Source: CAUZJO01 sp963580245 (GTDB lineage Bacteria > Sumerlaeota > Sumerlaeia > MVZB01). From it: a DNA stretch of 29,936 bases. A program made the position numbers and the translations under genes. The stretch is from positions 1 through 29,936 of the forward strand of contig CAUZJO010000049.1 of the NCBI GenBank assembly GCA_963580245.1, given 5' to 3'. Of the stretch, positions 15,901 through 24,007 are shown one piece after another. The notes under the pieces were generated by a model. The model had not been told where the DNA came from. It searched no databases and saw nothing but the letters and a program-made list of their open reading frames with translations. Position 1 is the first letter of the stretch. Each line of letters opens with the position of its first letter.

Positions 15901-17139
15901 TCAGGCCGGCTTAGGCTGCTCGGCCGGAAGCCAAACCGAAAAGGTCGTCGCCTCCCCCGACTCGCTGGCGACGCTGATGCGGCCGCCCTGTTCCTCGACG
16001 ATCATCCGGCAAATCGATAGACCCAGACCCGTGCCTTCGCCTTCGGGTTTGGTCGTGTAGAACGGGTCGAAGACGAGTTCGACGGCTTCGGGCTCGATGC
16101 CCGGGCCGTTGTCGGTGAATCGCACCTCGACCCCGTCGTCCGACTCCTCGGCCTCGATGCTCAACCGCCCCTGCCCGTCCATCGCCTGGTAGGCGTTGAG
16201 GATCAAGTTGGAGAAGAGCTGGATGAGGCGGTACGGGTGGGCCAGGACCGGAGGGAGCCCTTCCTTTTCGTCGCGGTGGATTTCCACGCGCCGTTGCTCG
16301 TAGCGCACAAGGTTCAGCGCGAAATCGATGATCGGCGACAGCGCGACGTACTCCTCGCCGGCCTTGTCGGACTGCACGAAACGCTCGATTTGGCTATCGG
16401 TCAGGATCTGGAAAAACAGGCGGGCCTGGCACCGCAGATCCTCCAGTCCCCCGGCGGCGGGGGCGAAATCCCCCAGTACCTCGGCCAGGTCCTCCAGCGA
16501 ATGCTTGATATTGAGAACGGGCTTGCGCAAGTCGTGAAGCAATCCCGCGCTGAGCTGGCCGGCCAGAGCCAGCCGTTCGAGCCGAATCAGTTCGCGGCGG
16601 CGTTCATTGAGTTCCACGACCGTGCGCGTCAGCGAGGTCTCTTGGCTCCAAACCCTCGCCAGCAACGTGACCAGCATCAGCCCAAGGGCGAGCGAGACGG
16701 CGACGATGGCCCAGTTCATCCGGCTGAGCGCCGAACGGTCCATATCGAGGTACAACGTCCCGAATGGAGCGTTCACGCGCCCCAAGGATTCGCTTTGCCA
16801 ACCCTTTATCCGATCCTTCCAGCCTTGGCCCTTCTCGGCCCACAGCTTGAAAGGCACCAGCGGGATTTCGACGTCCGAATCGGTCCGTTTGGTGACAATC
16901 AGGCCCCTCACGTAGGGCCCCGCCACGACCCGCTCGGCCAATTCCTCGAACGGCTCGAAACGCGTCTGATCGCGGCCCAGGTCATACACCCCGGCCAGTG
17001 TGTTGAAGCTGGTCACCGCGGCATCGAGGCTGCGGTCTATTTCCGATTTGACATGCGCGCGTAGCCAAAGGAGCAGGGTCAACGTCACCATCAACAATGC
17101 AACGGCCAGCACGGCGAGCAGACGGTTGAGCCCCTTCAT
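15901..17139 (-). CDS. Membrane sensor histidine kinase
   Basis: A 412-residue kinase with two transmembrane segments (about 6-26 and 142-162) around a periplasmic loop of about 115 residues. The cytoplasmic part has LLHDLRKP with the presumed phospho-acceptor His202, NLILNAYQ with Asn311 and Asn315 (N box), DNGPGIE at 343-349 (G1), FDPFYTT (357-363) and GTGLGL (369-374), so the ATPase domain is complete. The H box is HDLRKP rather than the usual HExxNP. No HAMP domain is obvious and no response regulator is encoded nearby. Its ATG overlaps the stop of the PhnD-like gene (ATGA), so the two proteins are very likely made together and may work as a ligand-binding and signalling pair. Confidence 0.93.
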   Translation of the reverse strand: MKGLNRLLAVLAVALLMVTLTLLLWLRAHVKSEIDRSLDAAVTSFNTLAGVYDLGRDQTRFEPFEELAERVVAGPYVRGLIVTKRTDSDVEIPLVPFKLWAEKGQGWKDRIKGWQSESLGRVNAPFGTLYLDMDRSALSRMNWAIVAVSLALGLMLVTLLARVWSQETSLTRTVVELNERRRELIRLERLALAGQLSAGLLHDLRKPVLNIKHSLEDLAEVLGDFAPAAGGLEDLRCQARLFFQILTDSQIERFVQSDKAGEEYVALSPIIDFALNLVRYEQRRVEIHRDEKEGLPPVLAHPYRLIQLFSNLILNAYQAMDGQGRLSIEAEESDDGVEVRFTDNGPGIEPEAVELVFDPFYTTKPEGEGTGLGLSICRMIVEEQGGRISVASESGEATTFSVWLPAEQPKPA

Positions 17140-18503
17140 GCGCGGGTCCTTCGGTCGATGCTCGCCATCATAATGGTGAACCCGCCAGGCCGGGGCAGGC
17201 GCGACAAATCCTTCGGCAAAACCGGCTTGGAGGGCGGTTTGGATCTGGGAGACTTGGTCGGTTCGGATGTCGGTTCAGGCGTCGGCTCCGGGGTCGGTTC
17301 AGGTGTTGGCTCGGGCGTGGGTTCAGGCGTCGGATCGGGCGTGGGCTCGGGCGTTGGCTCGGAGGTGGGCTCCGAGGAGGACTGGGCCGTCTGGGCCGGC
17401 TCTTCGGGTTTGGGTGTTTCGGGGGGCAGGGCGGGCGATGGAGTGGGTACGGGTGAAGCTGAGGCTTCCGCCCCCGGTCCGCCCGGCACGTTGCGGCGCG
17501 TGAACTCATAGTCCGCCAACGCCTGTTCGAGCTTCTCATACATACGCGGCTGGACGTCGCGCACTTCCAGTTGATCGCTCAATAGGTGTGGTTCGCCGTT
17601 GAAGAAGGCGCGCAACGCAATCTTCAGCTCCATCCCGAGGTCCGAAAGCTCGGGCCTCAGATCATTTCGCACCAAGATCGGGTCGGTGGGGTAAGGTTCG
17701 GTCTCCGCCAGGATTCTGTAGTAAGGGTTGTCCTTGGCGTCGACCCCCGGCAGCAGGGAGTCCAGCGCGCCCTGGCGGCAGGCCCCGGCCGGCAGGAGCC
17801 CCGCAACCACGTGCTTGACGACCTCTTCATCGGACCCGCAGAAGTGGAAGACGGGCAGCAGCAAACCGAATCGCTGAATCTCGCGGGCCAGGATGATGCG
17901 GGGATAGATGTAACCGGCGACCGAGAAGTTGTGTGGGACCGCCAGTGGCCGGCTTGCCAACTCGTGATAGCGATCCTCCTCCGATGGCTCCATGTCCCCA
18001 AACAGGAGCGAGGCGGGCCCGCAGAAGATCACGCCCCGTCGCAACATACCCCCCTTGCCCCCTTGAAGCTCGAAATCGCCAAAACGTTTGGTCTGGAGGA
18101 TCGGCTCATAGACCGGCTTGCCTGAACTCTCAAGATAGAGCGGCAGGCGGTGGCGCGCATAGACCACCGAAGTGGCGAAGACCAGTTGAAACTCACGCTG
18201 GCCGATGCGCTGGATCATGTCCTGGACGCCATCGCACTGCGAGAGGACGATGGTCGCGTAATTGGCCCGGCGCATCGCATCGCCAAGCGGACGGCGGCCG
18301 CCAAGGTACTGACGCAACTCCTCCATCAGTCCCGGCGCGTTGCCGAAATCCGAACCCTCGCGCAAGTAACCGACGGAAAATGGGCGGCCTTCTTCTTGGG
18401 CCTGGAGCCCCGAAGTGGTGAAACTCCCTAGCCCCAGACCGGTGGCTATGATAAGCATGGTGATGTGGCGAGTGGAGGCGCTGATTGTCACGGGGCCGGC
18501 CAT
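17136..18503 (-). CDS. PhnD-like periplasmic binding protein with Pro/Thr-rich tail
   Basis: The 455-residue product starts with a signal peptide (LLIIATGL type; a likely cut after LQA at about 35). Residues about 42-300 resemble PhnD/type 2 periplasmic binding proteins: SVGYLREGSDF, a phrase FSVAGYIYPRIIL matching the StSGYxyP region, and FHFCGSDEEVVKHVVAGLLPAGAC matching the ligand-loop gsHxxvxxaVxxG. The ligand is unknown and no transporter permease follows, so a sensor role is likelier than transport. From about 380 to 425 lies a tail of TPEP repeats encoded by the 12-base repeat at 17269-17376, ending in a basic segment. The start is ambiguous: ATG at 18503 or 18458 (MLIIATGL), neither with a clear ribosome site. 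Translationally coupled to the histidine kinase. Confidence 0.85.
   Translation of the reverse strand: MAGPVTISASTRHITMLIIATGLGLGSFTTSGLQAQEEGRPFSVGYLREGSDFGNAPGLMEELRQYLGGRRPLGDAMRRANYATIVLSQCDGVQDMIQRIGQREFQLVFATSVVYARHRLPLYLESSGKPVYEPILQTKRFGDFELQGGKGGMLRRGVIFCGPASLLFGDMEPSEEDRYHELASRPLAVPHNFSVAGYIYPRIILAREIQRFGLLLPVFHFCGSDEEVVKHVVAGLLPAGACRQGALDSLLPGVDAKDNPYYRILAETEPYPTDPILVRNDLRPELSDLGMELKIALRAFFNGEPHLLSDQLEVRDVQPRMYEKLEQALADYEFTRRNVPGGPGAEASASPVPTPSPALPPETPKPEEPAQTAQSSSEPTSEPTPEPTPDPTPEPTPEPTPEPTPEPTPEPTSEPTKSPRSKPPSKPVLPKDLSRLPRPGGFTIMMASIDRRTRA
17269..17376. repeat. Degenerate 12-base tandem repeat coding for TPEP
   Basis: Nine consecutive 12-base units of the GTSGGNTCNGGN type (for example GTCGGTTCAGGC at 17269) run from 17269 to 17376. 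On the minus strand they encode Pro-Thr-Pro-Glu repeats in the tail of the PhnD-like protein. The variation is mostly at third codon positions, as expected for a selected protein linker rather than new slippage. Confidence 0.9.
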
Positions 18504-18762
18504 GAGCGTTAGCAGTGAGCTTGAGTCGGGCGCTGGATGTTGAGGCCCGAGGAGCCTTCCGATTGGCTTTAGCCCCTTATTTAACAGGGTGCCATCGCGT
18601 TGGCGACCAAATAATGCGCAGCGCGATGCAGCCGTGGGTGGATTGGCGCGACTGAGTATGTAAACGCGGGAGGGGCGCGCGCGGTATAGAGCGGGCCTCC
18701 TTCGCTCCCGTTCGATCCAGTGGGTGGAACAAGACTCGGGCAGTTCGTAAGATCTTTGGTGG

Positions 18763-20043
18763 GTGTTTGGCTTGACCGGAATAACGCTTCATCCAGCTCT
18801 CAAAGCTTCCGCGGCCGAGGTCGATGGGGCGGCCCAAACCCATCCGCCGAGGGCCCCCAAGCCCCGGCTCGGGCCCCGCGCATCCACCCGGGTGACCACC
18901 GAGGGCTGGTGGTTCATCGCTCTGGCCCTGTGTATCGGCTTTGGCGCGATCAATACCGGCACCAACCTGCTCTATCTGGTGCTGTCGGTCATGCTGTCGG
19001 TCCTGCTCGTCTCGGGGGCGCTGGCGCTGATCAATTTGCGCGGGCTCAAGATCAACCGCACCTACCCCCGCGAATTTCACGCCGGAGAATCCCTGCAGGC
19101 GCTGATCGAGATCCAGAACCATAAGCGCCGAATCTGCACCTATTCGGTGGGAGTGGTGGACAAGATCAGCGCGCCGGGCCACCTGCGTCCCGAGGACCGC
19201 TTGCCCCCGCTGGCGGGTTATTGCATGGCCGTGCCGCCCCAGGGTCAGTCGCGCTGCGCGGTCGAGTTCAGCTTGCCTTGGCGGGGCGTTTACACGCTGG
19301 AAGAGGCTCGGATCGTCTCACGCTACCCCTTCGGCTTCATCGAGCGCACCCGGCGCATCCCCGGCGGGCCGCCGCTGCTCGTGTATCCACCCTTGCTGCC
19401 CCCGACCCGGATCCTCCCCCAACTCTCCCGAATGTTGGGCGAGCAGGAGAGCGAAACCCGAGGACCGGGGACGGGAATCTACGGGATCCGGGATTATTAC
19501 GCCGGCGATCCGGCGCGCCATATCCATTGGAAGCACTCGGCAAAGGGTCTCGGCATCAAGACCAAGGAATTTGAAGAGGAACAAAGCCTGTCGTACCGGC
19601 TCATGCTCGATCTGCGCTGTCCACGCCAACCATCGGCGGCGCTGATCGCCGATTTCGAGCGGGCGGTCAGCCTGGCGGCCACCGTCGCCAAGCTGTTGCT
19701 GGACCAGAGCCACAGCGTGGGCCTATGGACCACGATGGGCAACGTCCCGATCGCGTTGGGCCAGTCCCATCTGCGGCGGCTGATGCGCACGCTGGCCGAG
19801 GTCGTGCCGCAAGCCCCCGACGCCCCGGTCGCGGCCCCCGATAAGGCCACCCAAACCGTTGCGGAGATTTGGATCGATTACCATCGACCCGGCGACATCA
19901 CGGCGCGACCCGAGATGGTCATCCCCCGCTCGCCGCGCTCCCAGGTCATCGACGCGCGCAACCTCGGCGATGAGCCGGCGCCCGTCCAGCCTTATCACCC
20001 CCATCAAAAACCCCACGCGAGACGCGGATGGGCGAGGCCATGA
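18763..20043 (+). CDS. DUF58 domain membrane protein
   Basis: The 426-residue frame (GTG at 18763; TTG at 18772 is also possible) has two hydrophobic segments near residues 49-92 (WWFIALALCIGFG, and LLYLVLSVMLSVLLVSGALA) and the typical DUF58 motif, YYAGDPARHIHWKHSAK, near 245-260, corresponding to GDxxRxIxWK in the family. DUF58 proteins usually accompany MoxR AAA ATPases and VWA proteins in envelope-related systems; none of those is nearby. The start is uncertain because no ribosome site is clear and no ATG occurs before the membrane segments. The stop overlaps the pilT start (ATGA), so the two are coupled. A Pro/His-rich tail follows the domain. Confidence 0.85.
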   Translation: MFGLTGITLHPALKASAAEVDGAAQTHPPRAPKPRLGPRASTRVTTEGWWFIALALCIGFGAINTGTNLLYLVLSVMLSVLLVSGALALINLRGLKINRTYPREFHAGESLQALIEIQNHKRRICTYSVGVVDKISAPGHLRPEDRLPPLAGYCMAVPPQGQSRCAVEFSLPWRGVYTLEEARIVSRYPFGFIERTRRIPGGPPLLVYPPLLPPTRILPQLSRMLGEQESETRGPGTGIYGIRDYYAGDPARHIHWKHSAKGLGIKTKEFEEEQSLSYRLMLDLRCPRQPSAALIADFERAVSLAATVAKLLLDQSHSVGLWTTMGNVPIALGQSHLRRLMRTLAEVVPQAPDAPVAAPDKATQTVAEIWIDYHRPGDITARPEMVIPRSPRSQVIDARNLGDEPAPVQPYHPHQKPHARRGWARP

Positions 20044-21086
20044 AGATCCAAGAACTCCTCGCCGAAGCCTGTCGCCAGGAGGCATCCGACCTGCACCTGG
20101 TCTCGTGGAGCCCGCCGATCATGCGCGTCAACGGGGTGCTTGTGCCGATGGACCTGCCCCAACTGGCCCCCGCCGAAATCTCGCCGATGCTGATCGGGTT
20201 GCTCAACGAGGAGCAGAAAAAGCGTTTCGTGCGCGATTGGGAACTGGACATCTCGCTGACCGTGCGCGAGATCGGCCGCTTTCGCGTCAATCTGCACCGC
20301 GAGCGCGGGGCGATCGAGGGGGCGTTCCGCATCGTCGACGACAAGGTCCGGACCGTCCGCCAACTCGGGATGCCGACGGTCATCGAGGAGTTGGCGCGCC
20401 GTGAAACGGGCCTGGTCTTGATCACGGGCCCCACCGGCTCGGGAAAGTCGACCACCCTGGCGGCGATGATCGACCAGATCAATCAAGAACGGCGCTGCAT
20501 GATCATCACGATCGAGGACCCGATCGAGTACCTCTTCCGTCACAAAAACAGCATCGTCAAGCAACGCGAGGTGGGGCTGGACACCAAGAGCTTCGCCATC
20601 GCGCTGCGCGAGTCGCTGCGCCAGGACCCCGACGTGATCGTGGTCGGCGAGATGCGTGACCTGGAGACGATCCAAACCGCGCTGACCGCCGCCGAAACCG
20701 GCCACATGGTCCTGGCTACGATCCACACGCCCGACGTGACCCAGACGATCGACCGCATCGTCGACGTCTTCCCACCCTACCAACAGGAACAGGTGCGCAT
20801 TCAATTCGCCAACACCGTGCAGGGGATCGTCGCCCAGCAACTGCTGCCCATCCCCGGCGGCAAGGGGCGGGTGGTGGCGTGCGAGGTCCTGATCGCGACG
20901 CTGGCGGTCCGCAAGATCCTGCGCTCGGGCAAGAGCGAACAGATCACCACCACGATTCAAACCGGGACCGAACTGGGCATGGTCACCATGGACAAATCGC
21001 TCAAGCTGCTCTACCAACGCGGCCTGGTCAGCTACGACACGGCCCTGGCCAAATGCCGCTTTCCGGAAAGCTTTGATAAGATTTGA
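20040..21086 (+). CDS. pilT: PilT-type retraction ATPase
   Basis: PilT powers retraction of type IV pili. From the ATG at 20040 the product has 348 residues, the family norm. It shows GPTGSGKST (Walker A, 130-138), TIEDPIEY (Asp box, 157-164), RQDPDVIVVGEMRD (Walker B, 194-207) and ETGHMVLATIHT (His box, 219-230). These distinguish PilT/PilU from general secretion ATPases only by overall match; no PilB-like features are seen. The ATG at 20040 overlaps the DUF58 stop (ATGA) and fits the family start MKIQELL; the upstream ATG at 20028 is less likely. No other pilus genes are in the window, so the rest must be elsewhere. Confidence 0.95.
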   Translation: MKIQELLAEACRQEASDLHLVSWSPPIMRVNGVLVPMDLPQLAPAEISPMLIGLLNEEQKKRFVRDWELDISLTVREIGRFRVNLHRERGAIEGAFRIVDDKVRTVRQLGMPTVIEELARRETGLVLITGPTGSGKSTTLAAMIDQINQERRCMIITIEDPIEYLFRHKNSIVKQREVGLDTKSFAIALRESLRQDPDVIVVGEMRDLETIQTALTAAETGHMVLATIHTPDVTQTIDRIVDVFPPYQQEQVRIQFANTVQGIVAQQLLPIPGGKGRVVACEVLIATLAVRKILRSGKSEQITTTIQTGTELGMVTMDKSLKLLYQRGLVSYDTALAKCRFPESFDKI

Positions 21087-21348
21087 TTGGCATTCAGCAA
21101 GCGCGATGGCTTCATGCGAACGGCATCCTGATCGGCGTCCTAATCGGTGGGTGGCTGACCGACGCGATTGGACGCCGGATGTCGCTGATCATGTTCGAGG
21201 TCTTCCCCACGCGCATCCGGGCGCGCGGGATGATGGTCGCCACGTTTGTGCCACAAGTCATGGGAGCGTCGGTCAACTGGGCCTTTCCCGTGGTCGAGGA
21301 TCGATCGAGAAGATCGCCGAATTCTGGACCGGCAAGCGCAAGACGTAG
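21083..21348 (+). pseudogene. Remnant of a sugar-porter-type MFS transporter
   Basis: The stretch codes for GILIGVLIGGWLTDAIGRR, the MFS loop motif (GxLxDxxGRR), and then continues straight into FEVFPTRIRARGMM, which belongs to a much later position in sugar-porter proteins. The segment between has therefore been deleted. A second frame after 21300 contributes IEKIAEFWTGKRKT, typical of a C-terminal end, so a shift also occurs. About 90 residues remain of roughly 450. The remnant starts at the end of pilT, so it carries no start of its own. Confidence 0.6.
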
Positions 21349-21390
21349 CCTGGCCGCGTGATATCCGGGACTCAAGAGGGGTTATGGTGA

Positions 21391-23019
21391 TTGTTCGGTG
21401 TGAAGCGCAGCGTCACGCCTCCGGCTTCGGTCGCCGACTCCCTGGTCCTGTCGCTGGCGGTGGGTCTGGCCGCCGTCCTCCTGCGGCTTGTTCGGATTCA
21501 ACATCTGGGCATCTCGCATTGGGATGAGGGTGCTTATGTGCGCGGGGGACTGGAGTTTCTGCGCGACTTTTGGCCGGGATTCGCCTATCAGGCGCCCGAA
21601 CATGCCCCGCCGTTGTTTCCTCTATTTCTCTGCTTGAGTTTCCGCGGCCTGGGGACGCATGACTTTGCCGCGTTCGTGGTTCCGGCGCTGCTGGGCGGGG
21701 CGACGGTTGGGGTGGTTTTCTGGATTCTGGACCGCTGGGTCGGGCGGGGAGCGGCGTGGGCCGGCGCGTTGGTGCTGGCCTGTTGTCAGCTCCATCTGGC
21801 GTATAGCCGCATCGCGCTCACCGACGCGCCGTTTACCTTTTTCTACACCCTGGGGTTGGCCGTGGCCCTGGCGCGCATCCCGCGCTCGGATGGGGACTGG
21901 GTCGGCCGGGGGCGGCTGTGGTCGACCGGGCTGGTTCTGGGATTGGTCACCACGCTGGCGATGTATACGAAGTACCACGGGCCGATCATCTGGCTATCGG
22001 CCACCTGCTTCGAGTGGTTCCTGATCGTCGCCCAGTGCTTGGCGATCCGGTGGCGGTGGGTGGCGAGGATCGTCGGGCGATGGCCCGCGATGCCGGTCCA
22101 CGGCTGGCATCGCGTCGGGAGCCTGCTGTTGGCGGCCGGGCTGGCGTGGGCGGCGTGGACGCCGTGGCGCGACTATGCCGCCCAGACCTACGGCCCCGCC
22201 GCCATGCACGCCCAGCATCTCGAATTCATCCTCCCGCCCGACGCCCTGATCGAGGTCATCCCCGACCGTTTGCTAATTATCGCGGTGGTCCTGTGGGTGT
22301 GGGCAAGGTGGGCCGCCGTGTTGGCGATCGTCGGCTTGGCGGCCGCCCTGCGCCGCGCGTCGCCGTGGTCCTGGATCGTCATGGGCTGGGGGGCGGCTTA
22401 TGGAGCGGCCCTGCTGCTCTACGAACCGTTCATCCGCCTCATGGTCCCGCTGACGCCCCTCTTGGCCCTGCTGGCCGGCCCCGGGCTGGTGCGGTTGGCA
22501 AGGGCCGCGGCCGGGACACGTCACCAAATGGTCGGGCGGGTCGTGGCGGTGGCGGTCGTGATCGCGATCGTCTTCGAGGCCGCCGTGGCCCTGGGCTGGC
22601 GTTCGGACGGCTATCGCCGTCTCAGCGAGGCGATGGCCCAAGGCTTGCCCGAGTTTGCAGCCAATCCAGCGGCGCGGGTGGTGCGGCGCCTTGCGCACCC
22701 GATCGTCTTCTACGACCCGAAGTGGCCGCACGGCGATATGCTGGAAGCCGATCAGCCCCTGGACCTCTATGGCCGCCACTGCTACGTGCTGGTGGATTAC
22801 AGCGTGGACTGGATGCCCGAGAGCCGGGACTTATTTGCCAAGTGGCTGCGATGGCGTCGGCTGGCGCGCATGCTCCCCAACCCCCGGCTCCCGCCAACGC
22901 TGTACAATCCCCCCCGCCGCGGCGACCTGGGGGTCATGTTGGGGCGGCGGTCGCCCGATCCGGGTTTGACCCATTTCAGGCTGTTCGAAGTCAAGATCGG
23001 GGACGACGCCAATCAATAA
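21391..23019 (+). CDS. GT-C type glycosyltransferase (PMT/ArnT-like)
   Basis: A 542-residue polytopic membrane protein, likely using a polyprenyl-phosphate sugar donor to modify surface molecules. SHWDEGAYVRGG near residue 42, with the Asp-Glu pair in the first extracytoplasmic loop, is the signature of the PMT/glycosyltransferase 39 superfamily. About 10 hydrophobic segments follow (for example VVPALLGGATVGVVFWILD and IVMGWGAAYGAALL). The C-terminal 130 residues are hydrophilic, with basic segments. The start is TTG at 21391, preceded by AGAGGGG at 10 bases; GTG at 21400 is an alternative. Specific acceptor and sugar cannot be told. It stands after the MFS remnant, with no pathway partners nearby. 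Confidence 0.85.
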   Translation: MFGVKRSVTPPASVADSLVLSLAVGLAAVLLRLVRIQHLGISHWDEGAYVRGGLEFLRDFWPGFAYQAPEHAPPLFPLFLCLSFRGLGTHDFAAFVVPALLGGATVGVVFWILDRWVGRGAAWAGALVLACCQLHLAYSRIALTDAPFTFFYTLGLAVALARIPRSDGDWVGRGRLWSTGLVLGLVTTLAMYTKYHGPIIWLSATCFEWFLIVAQCLAIRWRWVARIVGRWPAMPVHGWHRVGSLLLAAGLAWAAWTPWRDYAAQTYGPAAMHAQHLEFILPPDALIEVIPDRLLIIAVVLWVWARWAAVLAIVGLAAALRRASPWSWIVMGWGAAYGAALLLYEPFIRLMVPLTPLLALLAGPGLVRLARAAAGTRHQMVGRVVAVAVVIAIVFEAAVALGWRSDGYRRLSEAMAQGLPEFAANPAARVVRRLAHPIVFYDPKWPHGDMLEADQPLDLYGRHCYVLVDYSVDWMPESRDLFAKWLRWRRLARMLPNPRLPPTLYNPPRRGDLGVMLGRRSPDPGLTHFRLFEVKIGDDANQ

Positions 23020-23125
23020 GGGAATCGGCCCGTTGCTCCCCTTTGGGGCGTAAGGAAGCTGAATTGCGCCCAGCCCCGGGCCAGGGCCGGCCCGCGCTCT
23101 TGGGCTTGACGGCCGCGCGCGCGTG

Positions 23126-23155
23126 TGGACAATCCCAGGGCGTGGTGGGTAAGAT
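23126..23155 (+). promoter_or_regulatory. Candidate promoter of the lipoprotein gene
   Basis: TGGACA (23126-23131, five of six to the -35 consensus) and TAAGAT (23150-23155, four of six to the -10) are 18 bases apart. The predicted start near 23162 would leave a 107-base leader before the ATG at 23269. Confidence 0.4.
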
Positions 23156-23268
23156 GGGTCTGGTTAGAGTCAGGTTGCGGCCGAGCGTGAGAATGCGTCA
23201 GCCTCAAGCCGGCCCGCTCGCCGACGCAGGCCTGGAAAATTGATTCTCTGCAAAGGAAGAACTGCTTG

Positions 23269-23835
23269 ATGAAACGGATAATCTGTCGGACCCCTCATCG
23301 CTGGCCGCGCCGCCCGGCGGGCATCATATCGATTGCGATGCTTCTGGTGCTGTGTTCGTGCGCCCAGCGGGATATCGAGGCACCGGTCGCCACCCCCGCG
23401 AGTCCCAAGAATCCCCCCTGGATGGGCGACAAGCTGACCACCGAGACGATACAGACTCACCTTGGCAAGCCGGGGGTCATCCGCCTGAAATGGACGACCC
23501 AATCCGAGGAAAACAGCTTTGGGTTCTTCGTGCGGCGCGGAGACAACACCGAGGGGACCGATTTTGCGATCCTGAATGAAAACGAGATCATCGCGAGCGC
23601 CGGCAACAGCTCGACCGAGCGTAAATACGTCTATTACGATAAGGCCGTCATGATCGGCGAGGAGCACTATTACTATCTCGAAGAAGTCGACCTCTCGGGC
23701 AACGTCGAGAAGTTCAGCCCCATCTTTCCCGCCGTTGCCAAGTTCCCTTATTATGTTGAACTGGACCCGGACGCCCCCGAGTCGCCCGTGGAGAATGAGA
23801 TAGAAGAGGAAGCAGAGGCCGAATCCGGAGGCTGA
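23269..23835 (+). CDS. Lipoprotein with a fibronectin-III-like domain
   Basis: The 188-residue product begins with a charged N-terminus and hydrophobic stretch ending LVLCSC; Cys31 is the predicted lipid-anchored residue. Residues about 68-150 look like a compact beta-sandwich of the type found near the C-terminal sorting regions of type IX-secreted proteins: LKWTTQSEENSFGFFVRRG, then YVYYDKAVMIGEEHYYYLEE, then VDLSGNVEKFS. The tail is acidic (EIEEEAEAESGG). ATG at 23269 follows AAGGAAG at proper spacing. No enzyme motif is seen, so it is probably an extracytoplasmic adhesion or structural domain. The match to fibronectin III is by pattern only. Confidence 0.75.
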   Translation: MKRIICRTPHRWPRRPAGIISIAMLLVLCSCAQRDIEAPVATPASPKNPPWMGDKLTTETIQTHLGKPGVIRLKWTTQSEENSFGFFVRRGDNTEGTDFAILNENEIIASAGNSSTERKYVYYDKAVMIGEEHYYYLEEVDLSGNVEKFSPIFPAVAKFPYYVELDPDAPESPVENEIEEEAEAESGG

Positions 23836-23953
23836 TACGGCGAAGTCCCAATCGGGGGGCCGGTCGATCAACCGACCGACGGGAAAATGCTCGGTGGATT
23901 GAGACTGCGCACCCCTTCGAGCGTCTTGCGGCGCGCATCCCGGAACAAACGAG

Positions 23954-23986
23954 AAAACCCCCCGGACCCGGTGGGAACGAGGGGGG
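23954..23986 (-). terminator. Possible intrinsic terminator after the dnaJ-like gene
   Basis: Read on the minus strand, CCCCCC (23986-23981) and GGGGGG (23963-23958) enclose a 17-base loop that holds a smaller CCC/GGG pairing, and TTTT follows at 23957-23954. This lies just beyond the stop of the gene at 24008, convergent with the lipoprotein gene. Confidence 0.45.
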
Positions 23987-24007
23987 CTAGCGTCATCGGC
24001 TTGATGC

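Noticed and set aside
17158..17511. Plus-strand frame of SGVG repeats
   Set aside because: It is the antisense shadow of the TPEP repeats in the PhnD-like gene.
18504..18762. Divergent gap between the PhnD-like and DUF58 genes, with hairpin-like and TATAGA sequences
   Set aside because: No -35/-10 pair of good spacing and no conserved RNA pattern was seen.
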